From: DASWHX01 sp036397995
GTDB lineage: Bacteria > Bacteroidota > Bacteroidia > Cytophagales > Cyclobacteriaceae
Direction: 5' to 3'
Length of the DNA stretch: 49,997 nucleotides
Assembly (NCBI GenBank): GCA_036397995.1
Contig: DASWHX010000189.1
Span: forward strand, 1 to 49,997
The notes beneath the pieces were generated by a model, which searched no databases, had not been told where the DNA came from, and saw nothing but the letters and a program-made list of their open reading frames with translations. Numbering within the stretch: position 1 is the first letter of the stretch; each line of letters starts with the position of its first letter. Both the position numbers and the translations under genes were made by a program. Below are positions 17,562 through 26,670 of the stretch, piece by piece.

Positions 17562-19424
17562 TTACTTGCCGAGGTAAACCATTATAATTGAAATGTCCGC
17601 AGGTGAGACTCCGCTAATACGGGAAGCCTGACCAAGAGATTTTGGATTAATGAACTTAAGTTTTTCCCTGCCTTCAGCGGATAGTCCTTTTATCCTATCA
17701 TAATTGAATCCATCATTAATTATGTAATGTTCCAGGCTACCCATTTTATCCACCATTTCCTGTTCTTTCTTTAGATATGAATCGTATTTAATTAGAATTT
17801 CAGCCTGTTCTTTACCTTCAGAACTGAATTTGCTTAACCTCGACTCCAGTTTATGGTCGTTCTTAAGTAGCCCCTGCAGTGAGATCTCAGGCCTTCTTAG
17901 TAGATTCTCAACACTTACCTTTTCTTTAATTGTGGCCGTAATTAATGAAGTCAGGGTTCCGTTAATTTCCGTTGGGGTAACTTTCAGTTTTGAGAGTGTA
18001 GCTAGAAGTTCTGTGGTTTCATTCTTCTTGTCCAATACCCTTTCCAGTCTCAAATCTGAGGCCAAACCCAGCCTGTGACCGGATTCTGTAAGCCTGAGAT
18101 CGGCATTGTCCTGCCTGAGAAGCAGCCTGAATTCAGCTCGTGAAGTAAACATTCTGTAGGGCTCATCCGTCCCTTTGTTAATCAGGTCATCAATAAGAAC
18201 TCCGATATAGGCATCAGATCTTCTAAGAAGGAAAGGTTCTTTATTATGTACTTTGTTATTAGCATTTATACCGGCAATCAATCCTTGTGAAGCGGCTTCC
18301 TCATAACCTGTTGTACCATTAATTTGGCCAGCGAAGTAGAGATTTTGAATCCCTTTAGTTTCTAGACTTAAGTTTAGCTGGGTGGGCGGGAAATAATCAT
18401 ATTCGATGGCATAACCTGGTCGGAACATTTTTGCCTTTTCAAACCCTGGAATTTGCTGCAAAGCGGCATATTGGACATCCTCCGGAAGGGAGGTTGAAAA
18501 TCCATTCACATAGACTTCGACAGTATTCCATCCCTCAGGTTCAACAAAAATTTGATGTCTGTCCCGTTCTGCAAACCGGTTTATTTTATCCTCAATTGAT
18601 GGGCAATATCGTGGTCCTATTCCTTCTATTCTGCCGGAAAACATGGGAGATTTATCAAATCCGGATTGAAGAATTTCATGTACTACGGGATTGGTATAGG
18701 TAATATGACAACTTTTTTGAACAGATAAAGGCTGTGTATCCATATAGGAAAACTTACCAGGAGTTTCGTCTCCCTTTTGTTCTTCCATTTTGGAATAATT
18801 GAGGGATCTACCATCAATCCTTGGAGGTGTTCCGGTCTTCATCCTTCCTGACTGAAACCCAAATGATACAAGCTGTTCGGTTAATCCGGTGGCCGCTTTT
18901 TCTCCTGTTCGGCCACCGCCAAACTGTTTTTCACCTATATGGATAATACCATTTAGGAAAGTTCCGTTTGTTAGAATTACGGATTTAGCTCTGATCTCAA
19001 TTCCCATCGCTGTTCTTATGCCTATCGCATTTCCCTTCTCTATTACAATTTCCTTCACCATTTCCTGCCAAAAATCCAGATTTTCAATTTTTTCCAGAGC
19101 GAGGCGCCATTCTTCCGAAAATCGCAGGCGGTCATTTTGCGTTCTTGGACTCCACATCGCAGGACCTTTGGACTTGTTCAGCATCCGGAATTGAATCATA
19201 GACTTATCAGAGATGATCCCTGAAAGTCCGCCTAAAGCATCGATTTCACGCACAATTTGACCTTTTGCTATTCCCCCCATTGCAGGATTACAAGACATTT
19301 GGGCAATTGTGGTCATATTCATAGTGGCCAGGAGGACCTTGCTGCCCATTGTTGCAGCGGCAGCAGCGGCTTCACACCCTGCATGACCGGCACCTACTAC
19401 AATTACATCATATTCTCTAAACAT
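17562..19424 (-). CDS. mnmG: tRNA uridine-5-carboxymethylaminomethyl(34) synthesis enzyme MnmG
   Basis: FAD-dependent enzyme that, with MnmE, installs the carboxymethylaminomethyl group at U34 of several tRNAs. The 620-residue length is normal. Signatures are the N-terminal FAD-binding loop VIVVGAGHAGCEAAAAAATMG, SCNPAMGGIAKGQIVREIDALGG, GRTGEKAATGL, the Cys-containing GIGPRYCPSIEDKI and the conserved C-terminal segment ARISGVSPADISIIMVYL. MnmG lies near the replication origin in many bacteria (gidA position). Two parS-like sites are found directly upstream of its start, between 19434 and 19493. Confidence 0.98.
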   Translation of the reverse strand: MFREYDVIVVGAGHAGCEAAAAAATMGSKVLLATMNMTTIAQMSCNPAMGGIAKGQIVREIDALGGLSGIISDKSMIQFRMLNKSKGPAMWSPRTQNDRLRFSEEWRLALEKIENLDFWQEMVKEIVIEKGNAIGIRTAMGIEIRAKSVILTNGTFLNGIIHIGEKQFGGGRTGEKAATGLTEQLVSFGFQSGRMKTGTPPRIDGRSLNYSKMEEQKGDETPGKFSYMDTQPLSVQKSCHITYTNPVVHEILQSGFDKSPMFSGRIEGIGPRYCPSIEDKINRFAERDRHQIFVEPEGWNTVEVYVNGFSTSLPEDVQYAALQQIPGFEKAKMFRPGYAIEYDYFPPTQLNLSLETKGIQNLYFAGQINGTTGYEEAASQGLIAGINANNKVHNKEPFLLRRSDAYIGVLIDDLINKGTDEPYRMFTSRAEFRLLLRQDNADLRLTESGHRLGLASDLRLERVLDKKNETTELLATLSKLKVTPTEINGTLTSLITATIKEKVSVENLLRRPEISLQGLLKNDHKLESRLSKFSSEGKEQAEILIKYDSYLKKEQEMVDKMGSLEHYIINDGFNYDRIKGLSAEGREKLKFINPKSLGQASRISGVSPADISIIMVYLGK

Positions 19425-19433
19425 ACTATCCCC

Positions 19434-19493
19434 CGTTCCACGTGAAACATTAAAACTTTAGTTTTGAACACGGTTTGTGTTCCACGTGAAACC
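19434..19493. other. Two parS-like ParB-binding sites
   Basis: CGTTCCACGTGAAACA (19434-19449) and TGTTCCACGTGAAACC (19478-19493) each match the parS consensus TGTTNCACGTGAAACA with a single mismatch at an end. The centres are 44 bp apart. Between them lies a perfect inverted repeat, AAAACT-TT-AGTTTT (19452-19465). parS sites are bound by ParB and usually cluster near the replication origin. ParA and ParB are not encoded in the window. The sites fall in the mnmG-ybeY gap, so they also overlap the mnmG promoter region. Confidence 0.75.
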
Positions 19494-19499
19494 TTTTTT

Positions 19500-19919
19500 T
19501 TAATACAAAGATAAACAAGCTTCCTCTCTTTTGCGCATTGCCGATTTTTCGCCGGTAGTCTTATCAGAATACCCCAACAGGTGTAATACACCATGAATCA
19601 TTACTCTTCGCAGCTCTTGCTCAAAGGTTTTCTTGAATTTTGTTGAATTTTCCTTAATCCTATCAATGCTAATGTAGATATCAGCGCTCAATACTCCCTT
19701 CTTCGAGTAGTCAAAAGTCAGGATATCAGTATAGGCATTATGCATTAGAAATTTTTGGTTAAGACTAAGCAAAAAATCGTCAGAGCAAAAGAGGTAATGA
19801 ATCCCGGCCAACTCCCTTTTTTCATTCCTAATGATACCAAGAATCCATTTACGCGTCTTTTGCGGATTAGGCACCTCAAATTCTATATCCTGAGTATGAA
19901 ATGAGACAGAACCATTCAT
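19500..19919 (-). CDS. ybeY: Endoribonuclease YbeY (rRNA maturation factor)
   Basis: A 139-residue UPF0054 metalloprotein that acts in 16S rRNA 3'-end maturation and ribosome quality control. The family signature is present (NAYTDILTFDYS, LSADIYISIDRIKEN) and the metal site reads HGVLHLLGYSDKT. In the E. coli enzyme the third metal-binding His follows four residues later (HGxLHLxGYDH). Here that place is Asp, a substitution I believe is common in Bacteroidota, so activity is not in doubt. The length is on the short side but normal for the group. It starts 2 bases before the stop of the upstream ATPase gene. Confidence 0.95.
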   Translation of the reverse strand: MNGSVSFHTQDIEFEVPNPQKTRKWILGIIRNEKRELAGIHYLFCSDDFLLSLNQKFLMHNAYTDILTFDYSKKGVLSADIYISIDRIKENSTKFKKTFEQELRRVMIHGVLHLLGYSDKTTGEKSAMRKREEACLSLY

Positions 19920-19921
19920 TT

Positions 19922-20323
19922 CTAATTAATATAAAACACCAGTTCTACAGTGCGACCATCATCAATAAAATTAACCCCATCGCAGAGGTGTCTCATAAGG
20001 AAAATCCCCCTACCGCCTGGTTTGGAGAGGTTTTCAGGTGAGGTAGGGTCGGGCAAATTTCGAAAATCAAATCCGGAACCTTGATCCATAATTCGAAATA
20101 CAATCTGACTTTCATCAAGTTGAAGCGTTATGCTAACATTCTTTTTCTTATCATTCTTATTCCCGTGCTGAATGGCATTGTTTACGCCCTCGGTTACAGC
20201 TACCATTATGTTTCCATAGATATCATCGTTAAGATTAAACCGGTCTTTGGCATTATCAATGAAACTTTCAATTATGCGGATATTCTCAGACAATGAAGGG
20301 ATTTCAATTTTGATTGAATTCAT
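19922..20323 (-). CDS. Anti-sigma-factor-type ATP-binding protein (HATPase_c_2, RsbW-like)
   Basis: A 133-residue GHKL-type ATPase domain protein without other domains. The N-box is TEGVNNAIQHGNKND, the G1 box is MDQGSGFDFR and the G2 box is GGRGIFLMRHL, as in RsbW/SpoIIAB serine kinases. In Bacteroidota this single-domain protein is found next to the DUF4175 gene and ybeY, as here. No sigma factor or anti-sigma antagonist is encoded beside it, so its target is unknown. It follows the DUF4175 gene by 18 bp in the same direction, and the operon is probably DUF4175, ATPase, ybeY. Confidence 0.88.
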   Translation of the reverse strand: MNSIKIEIPSLSENIRIIESFIDNAKDRFNLNDDIYGNIMVAVTEGVNNAIQHGNKNDKKKNVSITLQLDESQIVFRIMDQGSGFDFRNLPDPTSPENLSKPGGRGIFLMRHLCDGVNFIDDGRTVELVFYIN

Positions 20324-20341
20324 ATAATGCCAGGGAATATA

Positions 20342-23300
20342 TTAGTTCTCTCCAATTCGTTTGAAGTATTCATTTACTTCTTTCTTATAATAAGGGAAGA
20401 GTTTGAGGGGTACCGTTTTTAATAACTCAACTTCCTTTTCTTTGAGCTTAAAATAATCTTCAAAAGCCTTTGGTACAAGGTTTTCGTAAGATTTTGCTGT
20501 TTCAGCTTCACGTTCATCATCAAGGTCGCGTTCACGTATTGAGTTTTCGGCATCCAGCAGCCGTGTCAGAATTTCATTTTGCCTTTCAATAGTTTCTTCA
20601 GTCAAATGTTTGTTAACAAGATCTAGTTCTGTTTCCTCCATCTGATTCATCAATTCCTGAAGCTCACCTTGCCCCTGCCCCTGGTTTAGCTTTTCTTCTG
20701 CCTCCTGCAATGCACGTCGAATCCTTTCCTGCTCCGCGGCCAATTTTGCAAGCTCCTCGCTGAGTTCCCTTCCAGATTTGCCACTTTCTTTTAATTGCTG
20801 AATTTGCTGGTTCAATTGCTGCTGCAATTCCGTCATACCCGGCATTCTCTGGTTTCCTTTGCCTTTCTGGGGATTACCCATGGCTTCCGACATAGCTTGT
20901 TGCATTTGTTGCAGAACGTCATCCAACATCAAGGCAAGATTGTTCATGGAAGTCATGGCAAATTGCTGTTTACCTGTGGTAACCGGAATTACGTTCCTTC
21001 CCCGGTCTCTCAGGGCTTCCATTGCCTCATCTATATATCTGTTCATTTCGCTTACCTCCCGGGTAACGAAACTTTGAATCTGAAAAACCCTGCTGGCAAG
21101 GGAAAGTAAACTGTCTTTTACAATTTTAGACTCATCTTTAATCTTTAGTTGTTGCTGAGAGAATTCCACAAACCGGGGATCGCTTTGATTGATTTCCCGG
21201 AAATCATTCATGAGCTTTTCCTGGTCAAAAGATAGCTGAAGCAAATTGTGAAGAATGTCTCTCAAATTCTCCATGTTTTCCGTCATGGTTTCCATTTCCA
21301 TACCGCCCTGCATTTCCTGAAGCTTTTGGGAGAGTTGTTTCATTTGTTGTGCGGCTTTTTTCTGTGAGTCCTGAGCTTTTTTGTTTTGATTCTGCTTCAG
21401 GTTCTCAAGGCTCTTTTGTTGGTTCTCCTGAATTTGCTGTTGTTCATCGTTGAAGTCTTGCATAGACTGCGGATTCTTCAAATTCTGGTTCAAATCTTGT
21501 ATTTCTTCAATATTTTCCTTTATTTGTTCAAAATCAGTGTTCAATTCTTCTTGTTGCCCGGTTAGGTTTTCATTTTCCCCTTCGTTTTCTCCTGAATTTT
21601 GACTATCCTTTTCTTCGGCCTCCTGATTTACTGAATTCTCTTCCTGTTGTGAACCTTCCTCTTGCTTTCCCTCCTCGCTTTTTTGTTCCATCTCTTCTTC
21701 CCCTACTTTGTCCTCTCCAGTTTTCCGGGCAAGTTCTTCTTGTTCTTCCGCTAATTCCTCAAGTTCATGGATAGTTTCGTTCAGCTTATATTCAAATTTC
21801 ATTTTTTTGAATAGCTCAAGAGTTCGCTCCAGTTCTTTTTCAAGGTTATTTTCCTTCTGGTTTATCCTATTTATAAGCTTTTGCATTTCTTCGGATGCCT
21901 CTTTTTCCTCAAGAAGTTTTTGAAGTTCTTCATAAAGTTTTCGTGTTTCTTCATCCAGCAAATCATCCATAAGCTTTTGAAGTTGCTCCACTTTTTCCCG
22001 TATTCGGGCATTTTCTTCATCAAATCGCTGCCGCTTCAAATCATTGGCTTTATTTTCCTCACTCAGTTTTTTCAATGCTTCTTCGAGTTCATGTTTCTTT
22101 TGCAGAATTTCATTGAGAAGATTTTCATCCTGCCAATCCATATCCTTTTTCCCGCGAAGTCTGTTTTCAGCTTCCTCAAGCTTCTTCCGGAGGTCTTCTG
22201 TCTGCTTTAATGTTTCTTCAATTTTGTCTTCCGATTTGCTGGTGGCAGCTTCAATCTCCTTTTTGATCTCATCCCTGGTTGGGATCATGAAGGTGTAGGT
22301 TCCAGTTTTGGTGGATTTTGCTCCGTTTACCCCATCATTATCCCACACCTGCAAATAATAATTGATCTTCTCTCCTTCCTTTATATTCATATCACCAAGC
22401 GTCCATTCATAATAAAAACTCTGGTTATTTTGATGGCTAACCAGCGGTATTGGAATGCTTTGCCAATCAGATTTGTTATTGTTTCTTTCAATTTCATAAA
22501 ACAGACCCAACCGGCTTAATCCATAGTCATCTTCCAGATAACCGCCAAGGATGAGGAATGAATACAGAACCGTATCCTGAAAGATGTTCAGATTTATTTC
22601 CGGATATTGGTCCGGAATTACAGACACTGAGTAGTTTATTTTTTGAAGATTTTCTGAGAATTTATTTCTAAGTTTAATTTCATATTCTTCAGATTTAAAA
22701 AACTGCTTTTTCGCCTCAACAAACTGATTATCAAGATTTTGAAATAGAATGTCGTTTTTAGAATCCTTGAAATCGACTTGTAATTCCATTGCTTCCAGTG
22801 TTTGGAATTGCCATGTTACGATGGAACCCTCAGGTATTTGCAGGTTACCAACATTTGAAAACCTTTCGGGGTCCTTCCCAAGATATGACGGGTAATTAAT
22901 GTGGACGTCAAAGCTTTTCAGGTTTGGTCTGCTAGCAATTTTAAGTTCAAATTCAAAGCTTGTGAAGCCGGCACTTTCGAAATAAAATGACTTTTCAGCC
23001 TGAATTTTTTGAAAGGTAAATTCGAAAGACGAAGCATTGAGGCGGTTCATTTTCATCTTCCTTCCATTATTGACCAGATAAACATTTTCCGGGAAGGCTT
23101 CTCCTGTTAAAGTTAATTCAATTGTGAAATCTTCATTTTTAAACGCGAGTAATTTTTGGGAATCAATAACAAACTGAAATGGAGCGGCTGGAATAAACTC
23201 TCTGCTGAATTGAACAATTCTCTGGGTGCTGGTTGAAAACAAATTGGGCAGAACAACGGCCAGAATTAGGGCAATTATTGCGGGAGGAACGAGGTATCGA

Positions 23301-23764
23301 AGATACTTTCGGTTGTGACCAAGGTTTATTGCCGTTGCAAAGGTGAAATTTCTGAGATTGCCGGATTTTTGATTAATGCTGGCTGAAACCAATTGATTCT
23401 TCCCATTATTCATTTTTTGAAGCTGAATAATGTTCAGCAGTTTATCCCGAATTTCAGGAAAAAAACCACCTATCATTCTTGCCGCGTCTTCATCGCGAAG
23501 TCCATTTTCAGGGTCATTGGATTTAAACAAAGGAATCAGGATAAAGTAAACAAGCAAACCGATTGAACTGATAACGAAGGCAAAGAAAATTAATCCTCTT
23601 ATTATTGAGGAAAACCTACCGACATACTCAACCAAATTTGCTGCAAGAAAGAAAGTGAGAATTATTGAAGCAGTTATAATGCTTCCTTTAAGAATAAGAT
23701 TTAGATAAAACTTTTTCTTGTATTCTTTTATTTTTTTTGCTAACCCATTTACTGATTCACTCAT
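20342..23764 (-). CDS. DUF4175-family membrane protein with long coiled coil
   Basis: A 1140-residue protein. The N-terminus has two membrane helices (about 18-43 and 54-78) and a third at about 155-178 (YLRYLVPPAIIALILAVVLP), followed by a periplasmic beta-rich region (about 200-500) with conserved segments such as YPSYLGKDPERF and LEDDYGLSRLGLFYE. From about residue 505 it becomes a long, highly charged Glu/Gln/Lys-rich coiled coil (QQQLNQQIQQLKESGKSGRE near 1000) that ends in a helical tail. This is the Bacteroidota DUF4175 type, which has no assigned function. It is the first gene of the DUF4175-ATPase-ybeY operon. A cell-envelope structural role is a guess. Confidence 0.85.
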   Translation of the reverse strand: MSESVNGLAKKIKEYKKKFYLNLILKGSIITASIILTFFLAANLVEYVGRFSSIIRGLIFFAFVISSIGLLVYFILIPLFKSNDPENGLRDEDAARMIGGFFPEIRDKLLNIIQLQKMNNGKNQLVSASINQKSGNLRNFTFATAINLGHNRKYLRYLVPPAIIALILAVVLPNLFSTSTQRIVQFSREFIPAAPFQFVIDSQKLLAFKNEDFTIELTLTGEAFPENVYLVNNGRKMKMNRLNASSFEFTFQKIQAEKSFYFESAGFTSFEFELKIASRPNLKSFDVHINYPSYLGKDPERFSNVGNLQIPEGSIVTWQFQTLEAMELQVDFKDSKNDILFQNLDNQFVEAKKQFFKSEEYEIKLRNKFSENLQKINYSVSVIPDQYPEINLNIFQDTVLYSFLILGGYLEDDYGLSRLGLFYEIERNNNKSDWQSIPIPLVSHQNNQSFYYEWTLGDMNIKEGEKINYYLQVWDNDGVNGAKSTKTGTYTFMIPTRDEIKKEIEAATSKSEDKIEETLKQTEDLRKKLEEAENRLRGKKDMDWQDENLLNEILQKKHELEEALKKLSEENKANDLKRQRFDEENARIREKVEQLQKLMDDLLDEETRKLYEELQKLLEEKEASEEMQKLINRINQKENNLEKELERTLELFKKMKFEYKLNETIHELEELAEEQEELARKTGEDKVGEEEMEQKSEEGKQEEGSQQEENSVNQEAEEKDSQNSGENEGENENLTGQQEELNTDFEQIKENIEEIQDLNQNLKNPQSMQDFNDEQQQIQENQQKSLENLKQNQNKKAQDSQKKAAQQMKQLSQKLQEMQGGMEMETMTENMENLRDILHNLLQLSFDQEKLMNDFREINQSDPRFVEFSQQQLKIKDESKIVKDSLLSLASRVFQIQSFVTREVSEMNRYIDEAMEALRDRGRNVIPVTTGKQQFAMTSMNNLALMLDDVLQQMQQAMSEAMGNPQKGKGNQRMPGMTELQQQLNQQIQQLKESGKSGRELSEELAKLAAEQERIRRALQEAEEKLNQGQGQGELQELMNQMEETELDLVNKHLTEETIERQNEILTRLLDAENSIRERDLDDEREAETAKSYENLVPKAFEDYFKLKEKEVELLKTVPLKLFPYYKKEVNEYFKRIGEN

Positions 23765-23888
23765 ACCGCACCTGAATTTCTATTCATTCTACTCTAAATA
23801 TAGCAAGAATAGGCTTAACTGACTTTAAAGGGGTCAAACATTGTGCCTCATTACTAAAACGAATGATTTTGAATGATGTTTCCCAATT

Positions 23889-24260
23889 TCATTCCATCAT
23901 TCTTTCATTTGGCCAAACTTCTGATTCGAAATATTCAATGACATGCATTTTCAAAAGCTTTTCCTGCTCCAAAAGATCGAAGGCCGGCAACTTCTTAACA
24001 AGTTTCCAATGAGGCCATCCTTCTTCATCATGTCCCTCTAATTGGTAAAAACCAGATAAGCTGAGCACTTTACAGATGGCGATATGCATTATATCCTGTT
24101 TCTGTTCTTTAGAGAAAGACTTAGGCCCCTTACCCAATTCCTGCAAGCCAATAAGGAATAGGACGCTATTCAGATCGGCCGGTTTTTTGCCAATTCTATC
24201 CTCAAGTAATTTGAGTAACCGTTGCCATCTCTTTTCATTTTCGTGGTCCTTTTTAAGCAT
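23889..24260 (-). CDS. Conserved hypothetical protein
   Basis: A 123-residue soluble protein that I recognise only as a small Bacteroidota hypothetical. It is charged at the N-terminus (LKKDHENEKRWQRLLKLLED) and has a segment HIAICKVLSLSGFYQ followed by HDEEGWPHWKLVKKLP. No signal peptide or membrane helix is seen. Its start overlaps the stop of the AhpD-like gene by 8 bp, so the two are co-translated. No function is inferred. Confidence 0.75.
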   Translation of the reverse strand: MLKKDHENEKRWQRLLKLLEDRIGKKPADLNSVLFLIGLQELGKGPKSFSKEQKQDIMHIAICKVLSLSGFYQLEGHDEEGWPHWKLVKKLPAFDLLEQEKLLKMHVIEYFESEVWPNERMME

Positions 24261-24600
24261 TTGATTTTTTCAATTCTTCCCAATACTCCACGGCCCTTCT
24301 CAAATGAGGAATTACAATTGTTCCACCAATCAGATTGGCAATCGCGAAAACTTCAAACACTGCTTTATCAGAAACTGATAATTCAAAACATTTACCCAAA
24401 TGGTACCTGACGCAATCGTCACAGCGAAGCGTCATAGAACAGGCAAGGCCTATCATTTCCTTTGTTTTCACATCAAGGTCACCTTCCTGGAAAGCATTTG
24501 TATCAAGGTTAAAAATTCTTTTCAGTATCTTGTTATCAGAATCAAGAATGGCATCATTCATCCGGTGGCGGTAGTCATTAAAGTCAGAAACAATACTCAT
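24253..24600 (-). CDS. Carboxymuconolactone decarboxylase family (AhpD-like) protein
   Basis: A 115-residue AhpD-fold protein. The redox centre LRCDDCVRYHLGKC has the CxxC plus downstream His typical of the AhpD-like subgroup, which reduces peroxidase partners or acts as an alkylhydroperoxidase itself. The C-terminal helix segment VFEVFAIANLIGGTIVIPHL also fits the family. The gene overlaps the following 123-residue hypothetical by 8 bp. It is divergent from comF across 47 bases. The physiological substrate is not known. Confidence 0.92.
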   Translation of the reverse strand: MSIVSDFNDYRHRMNDAILDSDNKILKRIFNLDTNAFQEGDLDVKTKEMIGLACSMTLRCDDCVRYHLGKCFELSVSDKAVFEVFAIANLIGGTIVIPHLRRAVEYWEELKKSNA

Positions 24601-24647
24601 TGTGTTATTTATTATTAAACTTGAAATTATAAAATATAATTGGGGTC

Positions 24648-25322
24648 ATGATTAGAGATTTTGTAAATCTTTTATTTCCACAGTGGTGCGCGGGTTGCAT
24701 GGGTCATTTAGTTTCGGGTGAGGAAAGTGTCTGTACATTTTGTCGTTCGGAACTTAAGATATCTTCAACCTATAAGGAAAAACCAAATGGAATTGTGAGC
24801 AAATTTTACGGCAAAATACCTGTGGAACATGCATTCACCATGTTCCAATTCAGCAGAAAAGGAGTAATCCAAAATTTGCTCCATCGAATAAAATATGGCG
24901 GGTATTATGATATGGGAGTTTGGTTAGGGAATTTGCTTGGAGCGGAGATAAAACACGAGCCCTGGATTTCTGACTTAAATATTATCGTGCCCATACCCCT
25001 TCATAAAAGTAAACTCCAGTTAAGGGGCTATAATCAGAGTGAGGCATTCGCCCGTGGATTGTCAGGAGCAATACAAGTTCCTATTGATGAGGTCATGGTC
25101 AGGAAACAACACACTCAAACCCAAACACGCAAATCAAGAATGGAGCGGTGGGTCAATGTTTCTGAAATTTTTGAGTTAACCAGAGGGAAATTTGTTGAGG
25201 GGAAAAATGTTTTATTGGTAGATGATGTGATTACCTCCGGGGCAACATTGGAGGCAGCTGGGTCAGTTCTGATAAAAAAAGGAGTCAACAAAATTTATAT
25301 TGCAACCATCGCCAATGCATAA
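24648..25322 (+). CDS. ComF family protein (amidophosphoribosyltransferase-like)
   Basis: A 224-residue ComF-type protein. The N-terminus holds a four-Cys zinc finger (WCAGC and CTFC), followed by a phosphoribosyltransferase fold with VPIPLHKSKLQLRGYNQSEAFARGL and the PRPP-binding loop NVLLVDDVITSGATLEAAGSVL. ComF proteins are needed for DNA uptake in naturally competent bacteria, but ComF/GntX homologues are present in many other species. There is no neighbouring competence gene, so a role in competence here is open. Confidence 0.94.
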   Translation: MIRDFVNLLFPQWCAGCMGHLVSGEESVCTFCRSELKISSTYKEKPNGIVSKFYGKIPVEHAFTMFQFSRKGVIQNLLHRIKYGGYYDMGVWLGNLLGAEIKHEPWISDLNIIVPIPLHKSKLQLRGYNQSEAFARGLSGAIQVPIDEVMVRKQHTQTQTRKSRMERWVNVSEIFELTRGKFVEGKNVLLVDDVITSGATLEAAGSVLIKKGVNKIYIATIANA

Positions 25323-25343
25323 AAAAAGCCCCAGAAAGGGGCT
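25321..25343 (-). terminator. Rho-independent terminator of the gldJ-like gene
   Basis: On the minus strand AGCCCC, loop TTTCT, then GGGGCT forms a 6-bp GC-rich stem, followed directly by a run of at least six T. It lies 27-47 bases after the gldJ stop. On the plus strand the bases after the stem are not T-rich, so the hairpin mainly serves the leftward gene, with perhaps partial bidirectional effect for comF. Confidence 0.9.
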
Positions 25344-25369
25344 ATAAATTCAAGTTGAATTTCTTTTCT

Positions 25370-26623
25370 TTAGTAATTAGATCCGGCCCTAATCATTGCG
25401 CATCTGAAACCAATGGTTGAAGTAGCTGAATCTTCTTCCAGATATCTTCTGGTTCCGGGAGACAGCCAGTAAGCAACGTCTTTCCAGGATCCCCCTTTAT
25501 ATACCCTGGATTTATTACTAATAAGTGATTGCCAGTCATTGTCATCATACCCGGTATCATATTGATTTTCCTCATCCAACCAGCCATTTCTACGTGCCGG
25601 GTTTAAATCGTCCACATCTTCAAATGAAAGTGGTCTGTAAACATCCCAAACCCACTCATTCACGTTTCCGGCCATATTGTATAACCCGTAATCATTGGGA
25701 GGATATTCATAAATGTACGATGTAATCATTGCGCCATCGTTAAGCTTACCGGCGATACCTGCATAATCACCTCTTCCTCTTTTAAAGTTTCCCAGGAAGT
25801 AACCCATATCTCTTCCATAAGGGTTCCTTAATGCATGGCCATCCCATGGATAAAGTCTTTTATGAGTTTGATTTTCATCGAGCCATTGTGTTCCAATGAG
25901 TGCCATCGCTGCATATTCCCATTCGGCTTCAGTGGGGAGACGGTAATTGGGTAAAACAACACCGGTTTCCAGTGGAATTCTGCCTTGTGGATATGCGGTG
26001 TAGTCGATTCCGGCCTGTTCCGCAAGACTTTGATTTACTGCAGCGGTTCTCCATTCCGTGTAGTCAATTGCCTGAATCCAACTGACTCCCACTACCGGGA
26101 AATATCTGAAGCCCGGATACCTGAAGTAATGATCAACATAAGGATCGTTATATGCCAATTCTCTGGACCAGACCGTTGTATCGGGTAATGCAGCTAAATA
26201 ATATTCCCTGGTAGAGTCTTGTTGAATATAATACAGATACTCAAGCCAGTGGATATTAGCTATTTCAGTTTCATCCATATAGAAAGAAGCGACAGTAACA
26301 GTTCTTTCTATATTATCCCGTGAATTCATGATATCCTGTTCGGAAGATCCAAGAACGGTTCTACCCCCTTCAATGAAAACAAGGTTGGGTCCATCCGGCT
26401 GGCCCTCGAAAGGACTAACCTGAAATCCACCCTGTTCATCATTATAAGCCAATCCGGTTGTTGTACTGAGTTTCCCCGGTTTAGTGCTAGTAGGTCGTGA
26501 TCCACCACCAAAAATATTTTGGATGAACTGGCAGGAGCCCAACAACACAACAGACATTAGGATAATGCCTATGTTTCTGAACGCTCTTTTTAAAGAATTC
26601 ATAGCCAATTTGTTAAGATTCAT
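25370..26623 (-). CDS. gldJ: Gliding motility lipoprotein GldJ-like (SUMF1/FGE-sulfatase domain)
   Basis: A 417-residue lipoprotein with the lipobox LLGSC (Cys31). The mature protein has an FGE-sulfatase-type fold with FIEGGRTVLGSSEQDIM, SFYMDETEIANIHWLEY, YFPVVGVSWIQAIDYTEWRT, RLPTEAEWEYAA, YNMAGNVNEWVWDVYRP and a C-terminal RVYKGGSWKD...GFRCAM. The segment LPDTTVWSRELAYND and WRT near it match GldJ, a type IX secretion/gliding component of the outer-membrane face, rather than GldK. It is shorter than flavobacterial GldJ (about 560). The catalytic Cys of sulfatase-modifying enzymes is not expected here and not seen. A second in-frame ATG lies at 26602. Cytophagales often keep gldJ apart from the other gld genes. 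Confidence 0.8.
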   Translation of the reverse strand: MNLNKLAMNSLKRAFRNIGIILMSVVLLGSCQFIQNIFGGGSRPTSTKPGKLSTTTGLAYNDEQGGFQVSPFEGQPDGPNLVFIEGGRTVLGSSEQDIMNSRDNIERTVTVASFYMDETEIANIHWLEYLYYIQQDSTREYYLAALPDTTVWSRELAYNDPYVDHYFRYPGFRYFPVVGVSWIQAIDYTEWRTAAVNQSLAEQAGIDYTAYPQGRIPLETGVVLPNYRLPTEAEWEYAAMALIGTQWLDENQTHKRLYPWDGHALRNPYGRDMGYFLGNFKRGRGDYAGIAGKLNDGAMITSYIYEYPPNDYGLYNMAGNVNEWVWDVYRPLSFEDVDDLNPARRNGWLDEENQYDTGYDDNDWQSLISNKSRVYKGGSWKDVAYWLSPGTRRYLEEDSATSTIGFRCAMIRAGSNY

Positions 26624-26638
26624 AGCTTTTATAACGTA

Positions 26639-26670
26639 CTAATATAGTAATATAAATAGTTAGCCTCAAA
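26639..26670 (-). promoter_or_regulatory. Predicted promoter of the gldJ-like gene
   Basis: On the minus strand TTTG (26670-26667), 20 bases, and TATATTAG (26646-26639) fit the Bacteroidota TTTG-N19-21-TAnnTTTG promoter with one mismatch in the -7 box. The -7 box lies 15 bases upstream of the first ATG, so the leader would be very short. The rest of the 292-base gap to the divergent kinase (26624-26915) is AT-rich and shows no other feature I can support. Confidence 0.5.
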
